Part shown: positions 56,160 to 63,900 of the stretch, one piece after another | Layout: each line of letters starts with the position of its first letter | How positions within the stretch are numbered: position 1 is the stretch's first letter | DNA from: Pinisolibacter aquiterrae | Lineage (GTDB): Bacteria > Pseudomonadota > Alphaproteobacteria > Rhizobiales > Ancalomicrobiaceae | Assembly: GCF_019160155.1 (NCBI RefSeq) | Contig: NZ_JAFNIH010000042.1 | Span: forward strand, 92,847 to 156,846 | Length of the DNA: 64,000 nt | Direction of reading: 5' to 3' | Notes under the pieces: model-generated | Told to the model about the DNA's origin: nothing | Databases searched by the model: none | What the model saw: only the letters and a program-made list of their open reading frames with translations | Made by a program: the position numbers and the translations under genes

Positions 56160-56744
56160 ATGAGCCGAGTACGCATCATCGAACGATCAGATGCCCGACG
56201 CGCGGACGCGGAACGCTTCATCCGAGACGTCTACGCCTGTGAATACGAGGCCCATATCGGGCAGATCGCGGATCGACTGATCTGCCGCTGGGGCCCCGAC
56301 GGCGAGATCCTGTGCGTCGCCGGGCTGCGGCTGGTCGAGAGCGGCTTCTTCTCCGAGCAGTATCTCGCGGAGCCGATCGAGGCCGCGCTCGGCCGTGCCA
56401 CCGGGCACGACGTGCGGCGCGACGAGATCTTCGAGGTCACCACCCTCGCCAGCCGCTCGCCCCGTGACATCGCCGGCTTCATCGACGACATCATCGCCAC
56501 CGGTGTCGGTTACGGCCTGTCGTGGTCGTTCTTCACGCTCACGCGCCGCCTCAGCCTGCTCATCCAGCGTCTCCACATCGCGCCGATCTATCTCGCCGAC
56601 GCCGATCCGGGCCGCGTGGCCGATGCGGCGTCCTGGGGCCGCTACTACGAGACGGACCCCAAGGTCTACGGTGCCTGCGGCGTCGAACTGCTCACGCCAC
56701 TCGTCCCGCGCGTCAGGGAGGCCCGCCATGCGAGCGTTCTTTGA
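56160..56744 (+). CDS. Thermostable-hemolysin (PF12261) family protein, acyltransferase-like
   Basis: 194 residues with no signal peptide. RFIRDVYACEYEAHIGQIADRLICRW at the start (RDVYACEYEAHIGQIADRL) and EVTTLASRSPRDIAGFIDD, then YGLSWSFFTLTRRLSLLIQR match the T-hemolysin family, named after Vibrio delta-VPH. The layout (N-terminal F..VY.cEY, central E-x-T/S-R) resembles GNAT-type N-acyltransferases such as acyl-homoserine lactone synthases, so I infer an acyl transfer role rather than pore formation. It is the first gene of a six-gene operon and overlaps the next by 17 bp. Confidence 0.8.
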   Translation: MSRVRIIERSDARRADAERFIRDVYACEYEAHIGQIADRLICRWGPDGEILCVAGLRLVESGFFSEQYLAEPIEAALGRATGHDVRRDEIFEVTTLASRSPRDIAGFIDDIIATGVGYGLSWSFFTLTRRLSLLIQRLHIAPIYLADADPGRVADAASWGRYYETDPKVYGACGVELLTPLVPRVREARHASVL

Positions 56745-58215
56745 AGCGGTGCTGCGCCTCGCCGATCGCGACCCCGATCGGGTGGCCTTCGCCGATTCGC
56801 ACGGCACCCTGACGCGCGCGGGTCTCCTCGGCGAAGCGGCTCGCCTGTCCACCCGATTGCCGAAGGCCGCGCGGACCATCGGGCTCCTGCTTCCCAACGG
56901 CCGGGAATGGGCCGTGGCGCAGCTCGCCTGCGTCGCCTCGGGACGCATCGCCGTCCCGCTGCCGACCTTCTTCAGTGTCGAACAGATCCGCCACATCGTG
57001 CGGGACGCCGCCGTGGACCTCGTTCTGACCACCGAAGCCTGCAGAACCTCGACGCCCCCCGGTCTCCCGGTTCTTTCGGTCGCGCTGACGAGCGAGAACG
57101 GAACCGTTCCCGGCTTCCATCCGGGTTTCGGCACCCTCATCTACACATCCGGCAGCACCGGCCGGCCGAAGGGCGTTCGCCACGAGAGCGGGCAGATCGG
57201 CTGGTCGACGGCGGCGCTCGCCGAGGCGAGCGCCGCGACCGAGGACGATTCCTATCTCTCGGTGTTGCCGCTGTCGCTGCTGCTCGAGAGCATCTGCGCC
57301 ATCTTCGTTCCGTCCCTCGTCGGTGGGCGCTGCCATTTCGATACGGCACTCGCGGAGGCGGTCGGCCGCGCTGCACCGACAGGACTGGCCGCGGCCTTCG
57401 CCCGCCATCGCCCGACGACCGGCGTGCTGGTCCCCGAACTCCTGCGGCTCTGGGTGGCGGAACTGCTCGCCACCGGCGAGAGCGCACCGACCGGGCTGCG
57501 TTTCGTAGCGGTCGGAGGAGCGGCGGTTCCGCCCCACTTGGCCGAGTCCGCATGGCGGTTGGGCATTCCCATCCACGAGGGCTACGGCCTGTCCGAGTGC
57601 TGCTCGGTGGTGGCGATGAACCGCCCGGGCGCGCGGATCGCCGGCACCGTCGGTGAGCCGTTGCCGGGGCTCGCGGTCACCATCCGAAACGGCGAGATCC
57701 ACGTAGACGGCCCCTGTGTGACCGACGGCTATCTCGGCGGCTCCGTCGCGGAGCGGCCGTGGGCGACGGGCGACCTCGGCGCCCTCGACGAAACCGGGCG
57801 GCTGACCGTCTTCGGCCGCAAGGACAATCTCGTCGTCACGGCACTCGGGCGCAACGTCAGCCCAGAATGGGTGGAGAGCGCCATCCTCGACGATCCCGGC
57901 ATCGCCTTCTGCGCCGCCGCGGCGGCGGGCGCCGGCCTCGCCGCGCTCGTCGTGCCCACACCACGGGCAGCGGCCTGGTTCGACGAGGCCACACCCGAGG
58001 CGATCGACGAACGCGTCGCCATGTGGTGCGCGGCGCTGCCCGCCTATGCGCGACCGATGCGTATCGACGTCCTCGACCTCGCCCGAGCCAAGGCCGTGGG
58101 CCTCTTCACCGACAATGGTCGGATCCGCCGATCCGTCGCGCGCGAACTGATCGCCGGCGCGACCGGCGTTTTCCCGCAGCAGCCCATCCAACTCGAAGAA
58201 AGAGCCGAGCCATGA
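56728..58215 (+). CDS. AMP-dependent acyl ligase
   Basis: 495 residues of the ANL adenylate-forming superfamily. Motifs: A3 P-loop LIYTSGSTGRPKG (137-149), A5 GYGLSECCSV, A7 WATGDLG, A8 GRKDNLVV. At A10 the usual catalytic lysine is Arg (NGRIRR, residues 463-468). The ligase would activate a carboxylic, probably fatty, acid as an adenylate. Its overlap with the T-hemolysin gene upstream and by ATGA with the diiron gene downstream points to one pathway. The substrate is unknown. Confidence 0.87.
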   Translation: MRAFFEAVLRLADRDPDRVAFADSHGTLTRAGLLGEAARLSTRLPKAARTIGLLLPNGREWAVAQLACVASGRIAVPLPTFFSVEQIRHIVRDAAVDLVLTTEACRTSTPPGLPVLSVALTSENGTVPGFHPGFGTLIYTSGSTGRPKGVRHESGQIGWSTAALAEASAATEDDSYLSVLPLSLLLESICAIFVPSLVGGRCHFDTALAEAVGRAAPTGLAAAFARHRPTTGVLVPELLRLWVAELLATGESAPTGLRFVAVGGAAVPPHLAESAWRLGIPIHEGYGLSECCSVVAMNRPGARIAGTVGEPLPGLAVTIRNGEIHVDGPCVTDGYLGGSVAERPWATGDLGALDETGRLTVFGRKDNLVVTALGRNVSPEWVESAILDDPGIAFCAAAAAGAGLAALVVPTPRAAAWFDEATPEAIDERVAMWCAALPAYARPMRIDVLDLARAKAVGLFTDNGRIRRSVARELIAGATGVFPQQPIQLEERAEP

Positions 58216-58880
58216 GCTTCTACGATCGCCTCACGCAAGAGACCGCGACCGAACGGACGCGATTTCTCAGCATACCGCTGGTGCGGAGCGCATTGCGCTC
58301 CGGTGCGTCCAAGACCGTCTACGTCGCCTTCCTCACCGAGGCCTATCACCATGTGAAACATACGTTCCCATTGCTCGCCCTCGCCGCGTCCCGCACCCCC
58401 GACGAGCGCTATCAGGATGCGCTGGTGGGCTACATGGTGGAGGAGCGCGGCCACGAGAAGTGGATTCTCGACGACATCCGCGCCATGGGCGGCGATGCCG
58501 AAGCCGTGCGCCTCGGCACGCCGGGGCCGGCCACCCGTGTCATGGTGGCCTTTGCCCATCACGCCATCGAACACGTCAGCCCCTATGGCATGCTGGGCAG
58601 CGTCCATGTGCTCGAGGGCATGTCGGTGCTGCTCGCCGAGCAACTCGCCGGGGCTCTGAAACGCGGCTTCGGCGCGGAGGGCGAGCCCGGTTTCTCCTAT
58701 CTCACCTCCCACGGCAGCCTCGACCAGGAACACGTGGTCTTCTTCCGCAAGCTGGTGGACGGTTTCGACGCGCCGGAGGTTCAGGCCATCGTCATCGACC
58801 ACGCGAAGATGTTCTACCGGCTCTACGGCGACATCTTCCGCGACCTCGGCTCCATCTGGGAGCTCGACCATGCCGCGTGA
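58212..58880 (+). CDS. Heme-oxygenase-like diiron protein (TenA/UndA-like)
   Basis: 222 residues, all helical, of the TenA/heme-oxygenase superfamily. Carboxylate and histidine residues are arranged as in diiron oxidases of this fold: EERGH (E78, H81), E135 in HVLEGMS, and HGSLDQEH giving H167-x3-D171-x2-H174. This H-x3-D-x2-H pattern is that of CADD and related proteins, not of thiaminase TenA, which needs a Cys. UndA, a relative, turns fatty acids into terminal alkenes. It may oxidise, desaturate or decarboxylate the acyl group activated by the ligase. Confidence 0.8.
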   Translation: MSFYDRLTQETATERTRFLSIPLVRSALRSGASKTVYVAFLTEAYHHVKHTFPLLALAASRTPDERYQDALVGYMVEERGHEKWILDDIRAMGGDAEAVRLGTPGPATRVMVAFAHHAIEHVSPYGMLGSVHVLEGMSVLLAEQLAGALKRGFGAEGEPGFSYLTSHGSLDQEHVVFFRKLVDGFDAPEVQAIVIDHAKMFYRLYGDIFRDLGSIWELDHAA

Positions 58881-59649
58881 GATCGAACGCGTCCTCGTCA
58901 CCGGCGGCGGAACGGGGATCGGCCGTGCCCTGGTGCTGGAAGCGGCCCGACGCGGCATGAGGGTTGCCCTGTGCGGTCGCCGTCGCGCGCCTCTCGAGGA
59001 GACGGTCGCGGCCCTTCCGGAAGGCGCCGCCCCCCTTCTCATCGAAGCGGACATCACGGTGGCGTCGGATCGCGCCCGCGTGGTCGCCCGCATCGCAGAT
59101 GCCTGGGGGGCTCTCGACGTGTTGGTCAACAATGCCGGGGTCGTGATGGGCGGTGCGGCGGATGGTCTCGGCGACGACGCCCTGGAGGACCTGTTCCGCA
59201 CCAACGTCCTCGCTCCGATGGCGCTGACGCGGGATCTCGCCCCCCTGCTCGCGGCGGCCCGACCATCGCGGGTGGTGAACGTCGGATCGATGTTCGGCGA
59301 CATCGCCTATCCCGGCTTCGCCGCCTATTCCGCATCCAAATTCGCGCTGCGGGGCTTCTCCGACGCCCTGCGGCGGGAGTGGAAGCCGATCGGGATCGGC
59401 GTCACCTACGTCGCGCCGCGCGCCACTCGCACTGCCGCGGCCACCGCCTTCCAGGACCTCATCGCCGCCTCCGGCATGAGTCTCGACGACCCCGGGCGCG
59501 TCGCCGCCGCGATCTGGCGGGCGGTCGAGCGCGGCCGGGACGACGCCTACCCCCTCGGCCTCGAACGCCTGTTCGTCCTCGTCCAACGCCTCGCTCCGAA
59601 GCTCATCGACCGGGCGCTCACCCGCTCGGCGGTGCGCGGCGCCAACTGA
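58870..59649 (+). CDS. Short-chain dehydrogenase/reductase
   Basis: 259 residues of the SDR fold: cofactor site VTGGGTGIGRALVLEA (residues 9-24), VNNAGV, catalytic Ser in VNVGSMFGD, and YSASK (Tyr and Lys). GRRRAPLEE after strand 2 suggests NADP(H). It overlaps the diiron gene by 11 bp. The C-terminal extension (RLFVLVQRLAPKLIDRAL) is amphipathic and may meet a membrane or lipid substrate. Oxidation or reduction of the pathway intermediate is inferred. Confidence 0.88.
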   Translation: MPREIERVLVTGGGTGIGRALVLEAARRGMRVALCGRRRAPLEETVAALPEGAAPLLIEADITVASDRARVVARIADAWGALDVLVNNAGVVMGGAADGLGDDALEDLFRTNVLAPMALTRDLAPLLAAARPSRVVNVGSMFGDIAYPGFAAYSASKFALRGFSDALRREWKPIGIGVTYVAPRATRTAAATAFQDLIAASGMSLDDPGRVAAAIWRAVERGRDDAYPLGLERLFVLVQRLAPKLIDRALTRSAVRGAN

Positions 59650-59679
59650 CCCCGACATCCGAGAACACGGAGATGTTCC

Positions 59680-60345
59680 ATGCGTGCTCATTCACACCGG
59701 CTCCTTTGCGCCGTCTTCCTTGCCGCTCTCGCGCTCGGTGCCCGATCGGCCCGGGCAGTCGACGACGCCGTCACCGCCCAGGTGAAGCAGATTCAACTCG
59801 AGTGGGAGACCGCCAAGTTCACCATTCCCGAGGGCGACAAGCAGACCGAGCGGATGAATGCCCTCGGGATCGAGGCCGACGCCCTGGCGGCGAAGTATCC
59901 CGACCGGGTCGAGGTCCTCATCTGGGACGGCATCATCACCAGTGAACGTGCGTCCATGGTCAATCCGATCTCGGCCCTGTCGCTCGCCACGCGGGCCCGA
60001 GACATCCTGGAGAAGGCCAACAAGATGAACCCCACGGCGCTCGATGCCGGTGCGCCGACCAGCCTCGGCGTCCTCTACTATCGCGTACCCGGCTTTCCTC
60101 TGGCCTTCGGCGACAAGGACAAGGCGCGCCGTCTTCTCGAGCAGGCCACGGCAGGCTCCCCGACCGGGCTCGACGCCTGGTACTTCTACGGCGACTACCT
60201 GTTCTCGCAGGGCCAGTACGCCAAGGCGCGGGAGGCCTTCGGCCACGCTCTCGCCACTCCGATCCATCCCGACCGCCCTCTGTGGGACAAGAACCGCCGG
60301 CTGGTGATCCAGGAAAAACTGGATGAGATCGGGGCAAAGCAATGA
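59680..60345 (+). CDS. Exported helical-repeat protein, TPR/TatT-like
   Basis: 221 residues. Signal peptide (LLCAVFLAALALGARSARA-VD). The mature protein is made of paired helices resembling TPR units (SLATRARDILEKANKMNPTA, KARRLLEQATAGSP, YAKAREAFGHALATP). It resembles TatT-type periplasmic partners. It lies inside the biosynthetic operon, 30 bp after the SDR gene and overlapping the methyltransferase by ATGA, so it could hold or hand over the product in the periplasm. Confidence 0.72.
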   Translation: MRAHSHRLLCAVFLAALALGARSARAVDDAVTAQVKQIQLEWETAKFTIPEGDKQTERMNALGIEADALAAKYPDRVEVLIWDGIITSERASMVNPISALSLATRARDILEKANKMNPTALDAGAPTSLGVLYYRVPGFPLAFGDKDKARRLLEQATAGSPTGLDAWYFYGDYLFSQGQYAKAREAFGHALATPIHPDRPLWDKNRRLVIQEKLDEIGAKQ

Positions 60346-61040
60346 GACCCTCTGATCCCTCTCGCGCCGGAACGTCGGCGCCGACCAAGCCCCCGAGCGG
60401 GGGCTTGTGGCACCGGCTCGGCCGCCAACTGGCCCATCCCGAAGGCGTGGCCGGCACCCTCGTCGGGCGGCTCATGGCCTACATGAACCGAAGGCCGAAC
60501 CGCCTCGCCATCCATGTGCTCCAGCTGGCCCGCCGCCACGACGTGTTGGAGATCGGCTTCGGCCCCGGCGAAGGCCTCGCCAGGCTGGCCCGGCGCGTGA
60601 CGCTGGGCCGGATCTGGGGCATCGACGGCTCCCCGGCCATGGTGCACCTCGCCGAGCGCCGCAATGCGGAGGCGATCGCTTCCGGCCGGATGGAACTCGA
60701 AGTCGGCGACTTTCATCACCTGCCATGGGCGGATGCCAGCTTCGACCGGGTGCTCGCGGTCAATGTCGCCTACTTCTTCGATCGCGAACGCCTCGCCGTT
60801 TCGGAGATTCGCCGCGTCCTGAGGCCGGGCGGGCGAGTCGTCCTCTATGTGACCGACCGCGCGAACATGAAGAGTTGGCCGTTCGCGGGACCCGAGACGC
60901 ACGTGACGTATGATGCGGACGATCTCTGGCAGCTCCTTCTGGCTGGCGGCTTTCCCGAAACCGCGATCACCCTGCACAGAGCCAGGCTCCTCATGGGCAT
61001 CAAAGGCATCATTGCCAGTGCGACCCTTCCACCGGGCTGA
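60342..61040 (+). CDS. Class I SAM-dependent methyltransferase
   Basis: 232 residues. Motif I DVLEIGFGPGEGLARLA (about 66-82), acidic end of strand 2 (IDGSPAMVHLAE), motif II region LEVGDFHHLPWADASFD and post-motif VLRPGGRVVLYVTD. It would methylate a small molecule, O- or C-type not deducible. The N-terminus GGLWHRLGRQLAHPEGVAG is shared by lipid-related methyltransferases (Gram-positive UbiE-like). It closes the operon. Confidence 0.87.
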   Translation: MRPSDPSRAGTSAPTKPPSGGLWHRLGRQLAHPEGVAGTLVGRLMAYMNRRPNRLAIHVLQLARRHDVLEIGFGPGEGLARLARRVTLGRIWGIDGSPAMVHLAERRNAEAIASGRMELEVGDFHHLPWADASFDRVLAVNVAYFFDRERLAVSEIRRVLRPGGRVVLYVTDRANMKSWPFAGPETHVTYDADDLWQLLLAGGFPETAITLHRARLLMGIKGIIASATLPPG

Positions 61041-61052
61041 CGTGGCCGCAAT

Positions 61053-61370
61053 CTATCAATGCACGGGAGTCAGGAATCGCATTTCCACACAGCCCCCGTC
61101 GGCCTCCATGTTGAAGAGCAGAAGTTCCCCCCATGCGCCAGCATCGTGCGCTCGACGATGGACAGTCCAGGGCCCGCGCCGTCGCGACGGCCGGAGCGCA
61201 CCAGCCCGCGACACCGGAACTCTGCATCGAGCACGTCGCCTGGAAAACCCAAGCCTCGGTCCAGCACAAGAATGCCCGGCGCGCCGGTGACCTCCACCGT
61301 GATCAGCCCGCCTTCGCGATTCTTCCGCGACAGCGCGGCAATAGTGCGGATATGGCAAGGCATTGAAATC
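61053..61370 (-). pseudogene. Histidine kinase C-terminal remnant, frameshifted
   Basis: On the minus strand, GGLITVEVTGAPGILVLDRG and GAGPGLSIVERTMLAHGG are the G1 and G2 boxes of a HATPase domain. After HGG the frame must shift in a run of six G (61129-61134 region) to read ELLLFNMEADGGCVEMRF, the expected end. About 90 codons survive; the HisKA, sensor and N-box parts are absent. It is not expected to work. The single-base nature of the shift could also be a sequencing slip, but the missing N-terminus stays. Confidence 0.7.
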
Positions 61371-61569
61371 GCGACGTACTTCAAGAATTGGGAGGGATCA
61401 CGACAGGCGCCGATCATGCCCCCTTATATGTCTCGGATTTTGTAGCCCGATCAACGGGCTATCCCAACTTCACGATGGAGCCAGACTTTTGTGCCGATCC
61501 ACACTCGGGTGGCGAATGCATCTCCCGACGTCAGGGCAAACCTATGAGGCGGCACTTTCCGACTTCATG

Positions 61570-62877
61570 TCAGTGGATCACGATCTCCCGCCGCATCGCC
61601 CGATGAATGGTATTGGCGACGCTTTCGGGAATGCTCGCCTTCTCTGCGTAAGTCGGCCAGTCCTCCACCTGCTCGTGCATGTCCCGAATGATACCTTCCG
61701 CCCTCTTGGGCTTCATCCCGCAGAAAATGCCGAACTGAACGAGGTCGGAAAATTCGAAATTGTCGCGCTTCCCAGCGAGACTCATCTGGTGCTGGTTGGT
61801 CCAGCTGCCATTCGGATTATAGGCGTAGCTGACGTCGAAAGCCGGCGACAGGCGCCACTCGCCCTTGCGATTCATGAGGAAGGCAATGTTCTTAACGTGA
61901 TCGTCCTGATTGCGGACCAACACATTGAACACGGCGCGGCGGAATTGCTGCTCGACGTCATAGGTGGGCAGCCCCAGCAGTCGGATCGTCTCCACGGCCT
62001 GTTCGTAGGAATAGGCACCCGCCGCATTGAAGTCGTAGTGGCGCAACGCCGCGAGCGACTGCATGTGCAGCTTCTGGCCGCTCGAGCTGCGATCGAAACG
62101 GCGTGTCATGAAATGCGCCCGCCCACCTTCCCGGTGAATGCGGCATTCGCTCATGTCGATGCCGGCCGCGACCGCGAGCAGATGGAAGCCGTATTCGATC
62201 AGCCCGAACCCTCGAGGGTCCGCCAGCTCTTTGTCGCGGTTGTTCGAGATGCCGTCGAATTTCATCAGCCAGTAGGTGAAACCTTCGCCGGCCTTGATCT
62301 GCCCGGACCGGAACTCTCCCGTTTGCGCGTTCCAGGCGAGAATGGCCTTCGCCCGTGCGCCGCCGGCCGAAGTTCCGACGCGCAGGATGTCCTCCAGCGT
62401 TTCGTGATCATCCTCGCCCTTCAGCACACCGGCGATCTGCGCCCGGCTGCTGAGGACATCATTGGCGAGCCTGGTCAGGGCATCGATCTCGAGGCGCCGC
62501 GATTTCCGTGCCCCCGCGAGAATAGTCGGATGGAACTCGAGCGCACCCATGCCGCGCGTACCGACGTAGCAGAGACGTTCGACCGGATTGAAGCCGGAGG
62601 CCGATCGGCCCTGCGCCGCGAGCCAGACATCGATCAGTGCGTTGCCGAACTTGTCCGGCAGCGAGTCGGCGAGCATCCCGGGAAGGCCCTTGAACGCGTC
62701 CCGGGGCAACCCGGGAAACACGTAGGGATCGCGGCTCAATGGCATCATGATCGGCGCCAGTTGAATGGCGCTGTCGGCGAAGTCCGGCATGTACTGAAAG
62801 ACGGCGAGCTCCCGATCGGCCAACCAGCTCACGGCACCGATGTCTTTGCCCCACAGTCGGACGGTGGCGTCCGTCAT
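61570..62877 (-). CDS. hipA: HipA-type serine/threonine kinase toxin
   Basis: 435 residues of the HipA fold. N-subdomain with VGTSAGGARAKAIL (ATP loop, about 167-180), catalytic loop VRNQDDHVKN (D325, N330), metal-binding LSPAFDVSY (D348). LPDKFGNALIDVWLA matches the conserved N-terminal motif. HipA phosphorylates glutamyl-tRNA synthetase or similar targets and slows growth. It overlaps the antitoxin gene by 4 bp. All catalytic residues are present. Confidence 0.92.
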   Translation of the reverse strand: MTDATVRLWGKDIGAVSWLADRELAVFQYMPDFADSAIQLAPIMMPLSRDPYVFPGLPRDAFKGLPGMLADSLPDKFGNALIDVWLAAQGRSASGFNPVERLCYVGTRGMGALEFHPTILAGARKSRRLEIDALTRLANDVLSSRAQIAGVLKGEDDHETLEDILRVGTSAGGARAKAILAWNAQTGEFRSGQIKAGEGFTYWLMKFDGISNNRDKELADPRGFGLIEYGFHLLAVAAGIDMSECRIHREGGRAHFMTRRFDRSSSGQKLHMQSLAALRHYDFNAAGAYSYEQAVETIRLLGLPTYDVEQQFRRAVFNVLVRNQDDHVKNIAFLMNRKGEWRLSPAFDVSYAYNPNGSWTNQHQMSLAGKRDNFEFSDLVQFGIFCGMKPKRAEGIIRDMHEQVEDWPTYAEKASIPESVANTIHRAMRREIVIH

Positions 62878-63248
62878 TTCTCGTCCTCCTCGCCCCATGC
62901 CCAGTCCGTCGCCTTGGTCACGGCGCTGCGTCCGCGCGCGCGCTGGCGCTCATGGCCTTCTCGCCTTATGCGCTCGACCGGCCGAACGTCGGGATCGGGT
63001 AGGATGGTGCGCAAGTGATCCTCCATATCGAGCGCCATGAGCACGCGGATGAACGTATCGAGCGAGATGTTCTCCCCTGCCTCGAGACGTTTTATGCTCC
63101 GGACGGAAGCACCCGCCTCCAGGGCCAGATTGGCCTGCGTCAGATTTCGACTGAGGCGTATCCTTGCGATACGCGCACCGAGATCGCGCCGATGGCCCTC
63201 GACGGTCACAGAAGCACCATCATCATTAAGGGTCATATTTGACACCAT
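62874..63248 (-). CDS. hipB: HipB-type HTH antitoxin
   Basis: About 124 residues. A Cro/C1-type helix-turn-helix lies at about 20-75 (LGARIARIRLSRNLTQANLA, LEAGASVRSIKRLEAGE). A charged C-terminal tail (RRE-rich, ending WAWGEEDEK) is longer than in E. coli HipB and may hold the toxin. The start is uncertain among ATGs at 63260, 63248 and 63236; the promoter position favours the later ones. It binds the operator array just upstream and neutralises HipA. Confidence 0.85.
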   Translation of the reverse strand: MVSNMTLNDDGASVTVEGHRRDLGARIARIRLSRNLTQANLALEAGASVRSIKRLEAGENISLDTFIRVLMALDMEDHLRTILPDPDVRPVERIRREGHERQRARGRSAVTKATDWAWGEEDEK

Positions 63249-63381
63249 ATCGGCACCCATCCATTTATAGGGTATGATATGACCCTTTAAATGGCGTTTT
63301 CAATACCCTTCAGCAGAGGGCTACATATGACCCTATAAATAGGAAATTTGAAGTTTACGTGCCAAATATGGCCCTATAAAT
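63225..63381. repeat. Five-copy operator-like repeat at the hipBA promoter
   Basis: Units of ATATGRCCCTWTAAAT at 63225-63238 (minus), 63262-63276 (minus), 63277-63292 (plus), 63325-63340 (plus) and 63366-63381 (plus). The two middle copies form a 34-bp palindrome at 63261-63294 over the promoter. Likely HipB binding sites. Confidence 0.65.
63274..63303 (-). promoter_or_regulatory. Predicted hipBA promoter
   Basis: Minus-strand TTGAAA (63298-63303), 18-bp spacer, TATCAT (63274-63279). The -10 element lies inside the palindromic operator, so repressor binding would block it. Confidence 0.5.
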
Positions 63382-63681
63382 CACTTTTTTCTTTCCATCA
63401 CGAAATCGGCAGCATTCGTCCGGAGAGGGTCCGGCACCGGAGCCGGTAGGATGCCCCCGATGGTCAGCCGATCCCCCGTGCAGGGCAACATGAAACGCTC
63501 CCACATCGACACGATCGGTCAGACTGGACCGACGGACGGGTGCCCCTTTCGCGACTATGGATTTTCACAAGGGCGGATCTAGTCACGATGGAGAGAGGAG
63601 TGTCTGGATCCCGACGATCAGACGCCCCGGGGGATGGAATTCGGTCACGACTTTCCGATGTTCATTCCGAACGCCCAGCGC
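63304..63681. other. Non-coding gap between DUF2274 gene and hipBA
   Basis: About 380 bp; the left part holds hipBA operator copies. I see no other gene here. Confidence 0.45.
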
Positions 63682-63900
63682 TCACCGCCCCGCCTTCGAT
63701 CTCCTGAACCCCCGATCCGTCGCCATGAACCGCTCGATCATCGGTGCGATCAACTTCGCCGGCTCGGGCGCCACCTGCCCGGTCTCCCGCGCCAGCACCT
63801 CGGCATAGGCGACGAGATCACGGTGCACCGCGGCCGGCAGTTCGACCGAGAGCTTGACCGGTCGATCGTCGGAAAGTGCTCCGAGCTTCAACTTGGTCAT
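63682..63900 (-). CDS. DUF2274 family protein of the trb conjugation module
   Basis: 72 residues: KLKLGALSDDRPVKLSVELP, then DLVAYAEVLARETGQ matches DUF2274, a short protein that follows trbI in Tn4371-type and related conjugative elements. Its ATG overlaps the trbI stop by 4 bp (ATGA). A ribbon-helix-helix-like pattern (KLSVELPAAVHRDLVAYAEV) suggests possible DNA binding. It is the last gene of the leftward trb operon. Confidence 0.85.
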   Translation of the reverse strand: MTKLKLGALSDDRPVKLSVELPAAVHRDLVAYAEVLARETGQVAPEPAKLIAPMIERFMATDRGFRRSKAGR

